DNA of 64,000 nt, from the NCBI RefSeq assembly GCF_000952685.1, contig NZ_JYHV01000029.1, positions 124,001 through 188,000 on the forward strand, given 5' to 3'. Below are positions 63,959 through 64,000 of this stretch, piece by piece; position 1 is the first letter of the stretch; every line of letters begins with the position of its first letter. Both the position numbers and the translations under genes were made by a program. The notes under the pieces are model-generated. The model saw only the letters and a program-made list of their open reading frames with translations. It searched no databases and was not told the DNA's origin. This stretch comes from Stutzerimonas stutzeri. Its GTDB lineage: Bacteria > Pseudomonadota > Gammaproteobacteria > Pseudomonadales > Pseudomonadaceae.

Positions 63959-64000
63959 CGAGCACTGGGGCTGGGGACGGGGGGTAGGCATGGGACAGAC
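63959..64000. other. right edge, non-coding
   Basis: Forty-two bases follow the hpaH stop and include a G-rich tract (GGGGCTGGGGACGGGGGG). No start codon with a ribosome site is visible before the window ends, so whether hpaI follows directly cannot be told. Confidence 0.5.

Overview
The window is GC-rich, densely coded chromosomal DNA from a gammaproteobacterium, most likely Pseudomonas in the broad sense and perhaps the P. stutzeri (Stutzerimonas) group. The evidence is REP/REPIN-type repeats built on TGTGGGAGC, pseudomonad-style housekeeping genes (prfB-lysS, recJ, bfd-bfr, grxD, argF, tadA) and many stand-alone catabolic clusters with their own regulators. The species is an inference. I saw no tRNA, rRNA, CRISPR array, prophage or insertion sequence.

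Layout. 1-983: a tandem array of REPIN-like repeats with no gene. 984-8863 (minus): an acyl-CoA catabolic operon made of a thioesterase, an ACAD10/11-type acyl-CoA dehydrogenase, an SDR, an aminoglycoside-phosphotransferase-fold kinase, a SurE-type phosphatase, an acyl-CoA ligase, a class II aldolase-fold protein and a GhrA-type reductase. A divergent TRAP transporter follows (9271-12235). The kinase/ACAD/SDR/ligase set resembles the levulinate (lva) pathway, in which gamma-hydroxyacyl-CoAs are phosphorylated before rearrangement. 12296-17660: a MATCAP/QEGLA protein, lysS, prfB (with its programmed +1 frameshift) and a DUF533 protein. 17692-24421: an old yellow enzyme facing two tandem LysR genes, then a GST, a PNPOx-flavin reductase-ferredoxin fusion and a DUF1348 protein. 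24475-28422: a molybdopterin oxidoreductase and recJ. 28453-32932: a winged-helix regulator divergent from pxpABC (5-oxoprolinase) and an NRAMP-like carrier that lacks the metal motifs, with a perfect 24-bp palindrome in the shared promoter region. 32981-39387: yaeQ, bfd (with a Fur-like box), bfr, grxD, argF, an orphan FbpC-like ATPase, tadA and a Tat-exported multicopper oxidase.

39750-48522: a DUF1206 protein, a FeaR-like AraC regulator, and a minus-strand amine cluster (APC permease, PotF-like binding protein, soluble PAS chemoreceptor, GlcG-like protein, PuuB-like oxidase, cupin, LuxR regulator).

48748-63958 is an almost complete 4-hydroxyphenylacetate (4-HPA) catabolic locus. It has a two-component flavin hydroxylase of the Acinetobacter C1/C2 type, a Bcr/CflA-type MFS carrier, a second TRAP transporter, the activator HpaA, the repressor HpaR, a phenylacetaldehyde-type dehydrogenase, and hpaG1-hpaG2-hpaE-hpaD-hpaF-hpaH. 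The last aldolase step (hpaI) should lie just past the right edge. A repeated palindrome TTAA-N4-TTAA occurs at both the TRAP promoter region and the hpaG promoter and is probably the HpaR operator.
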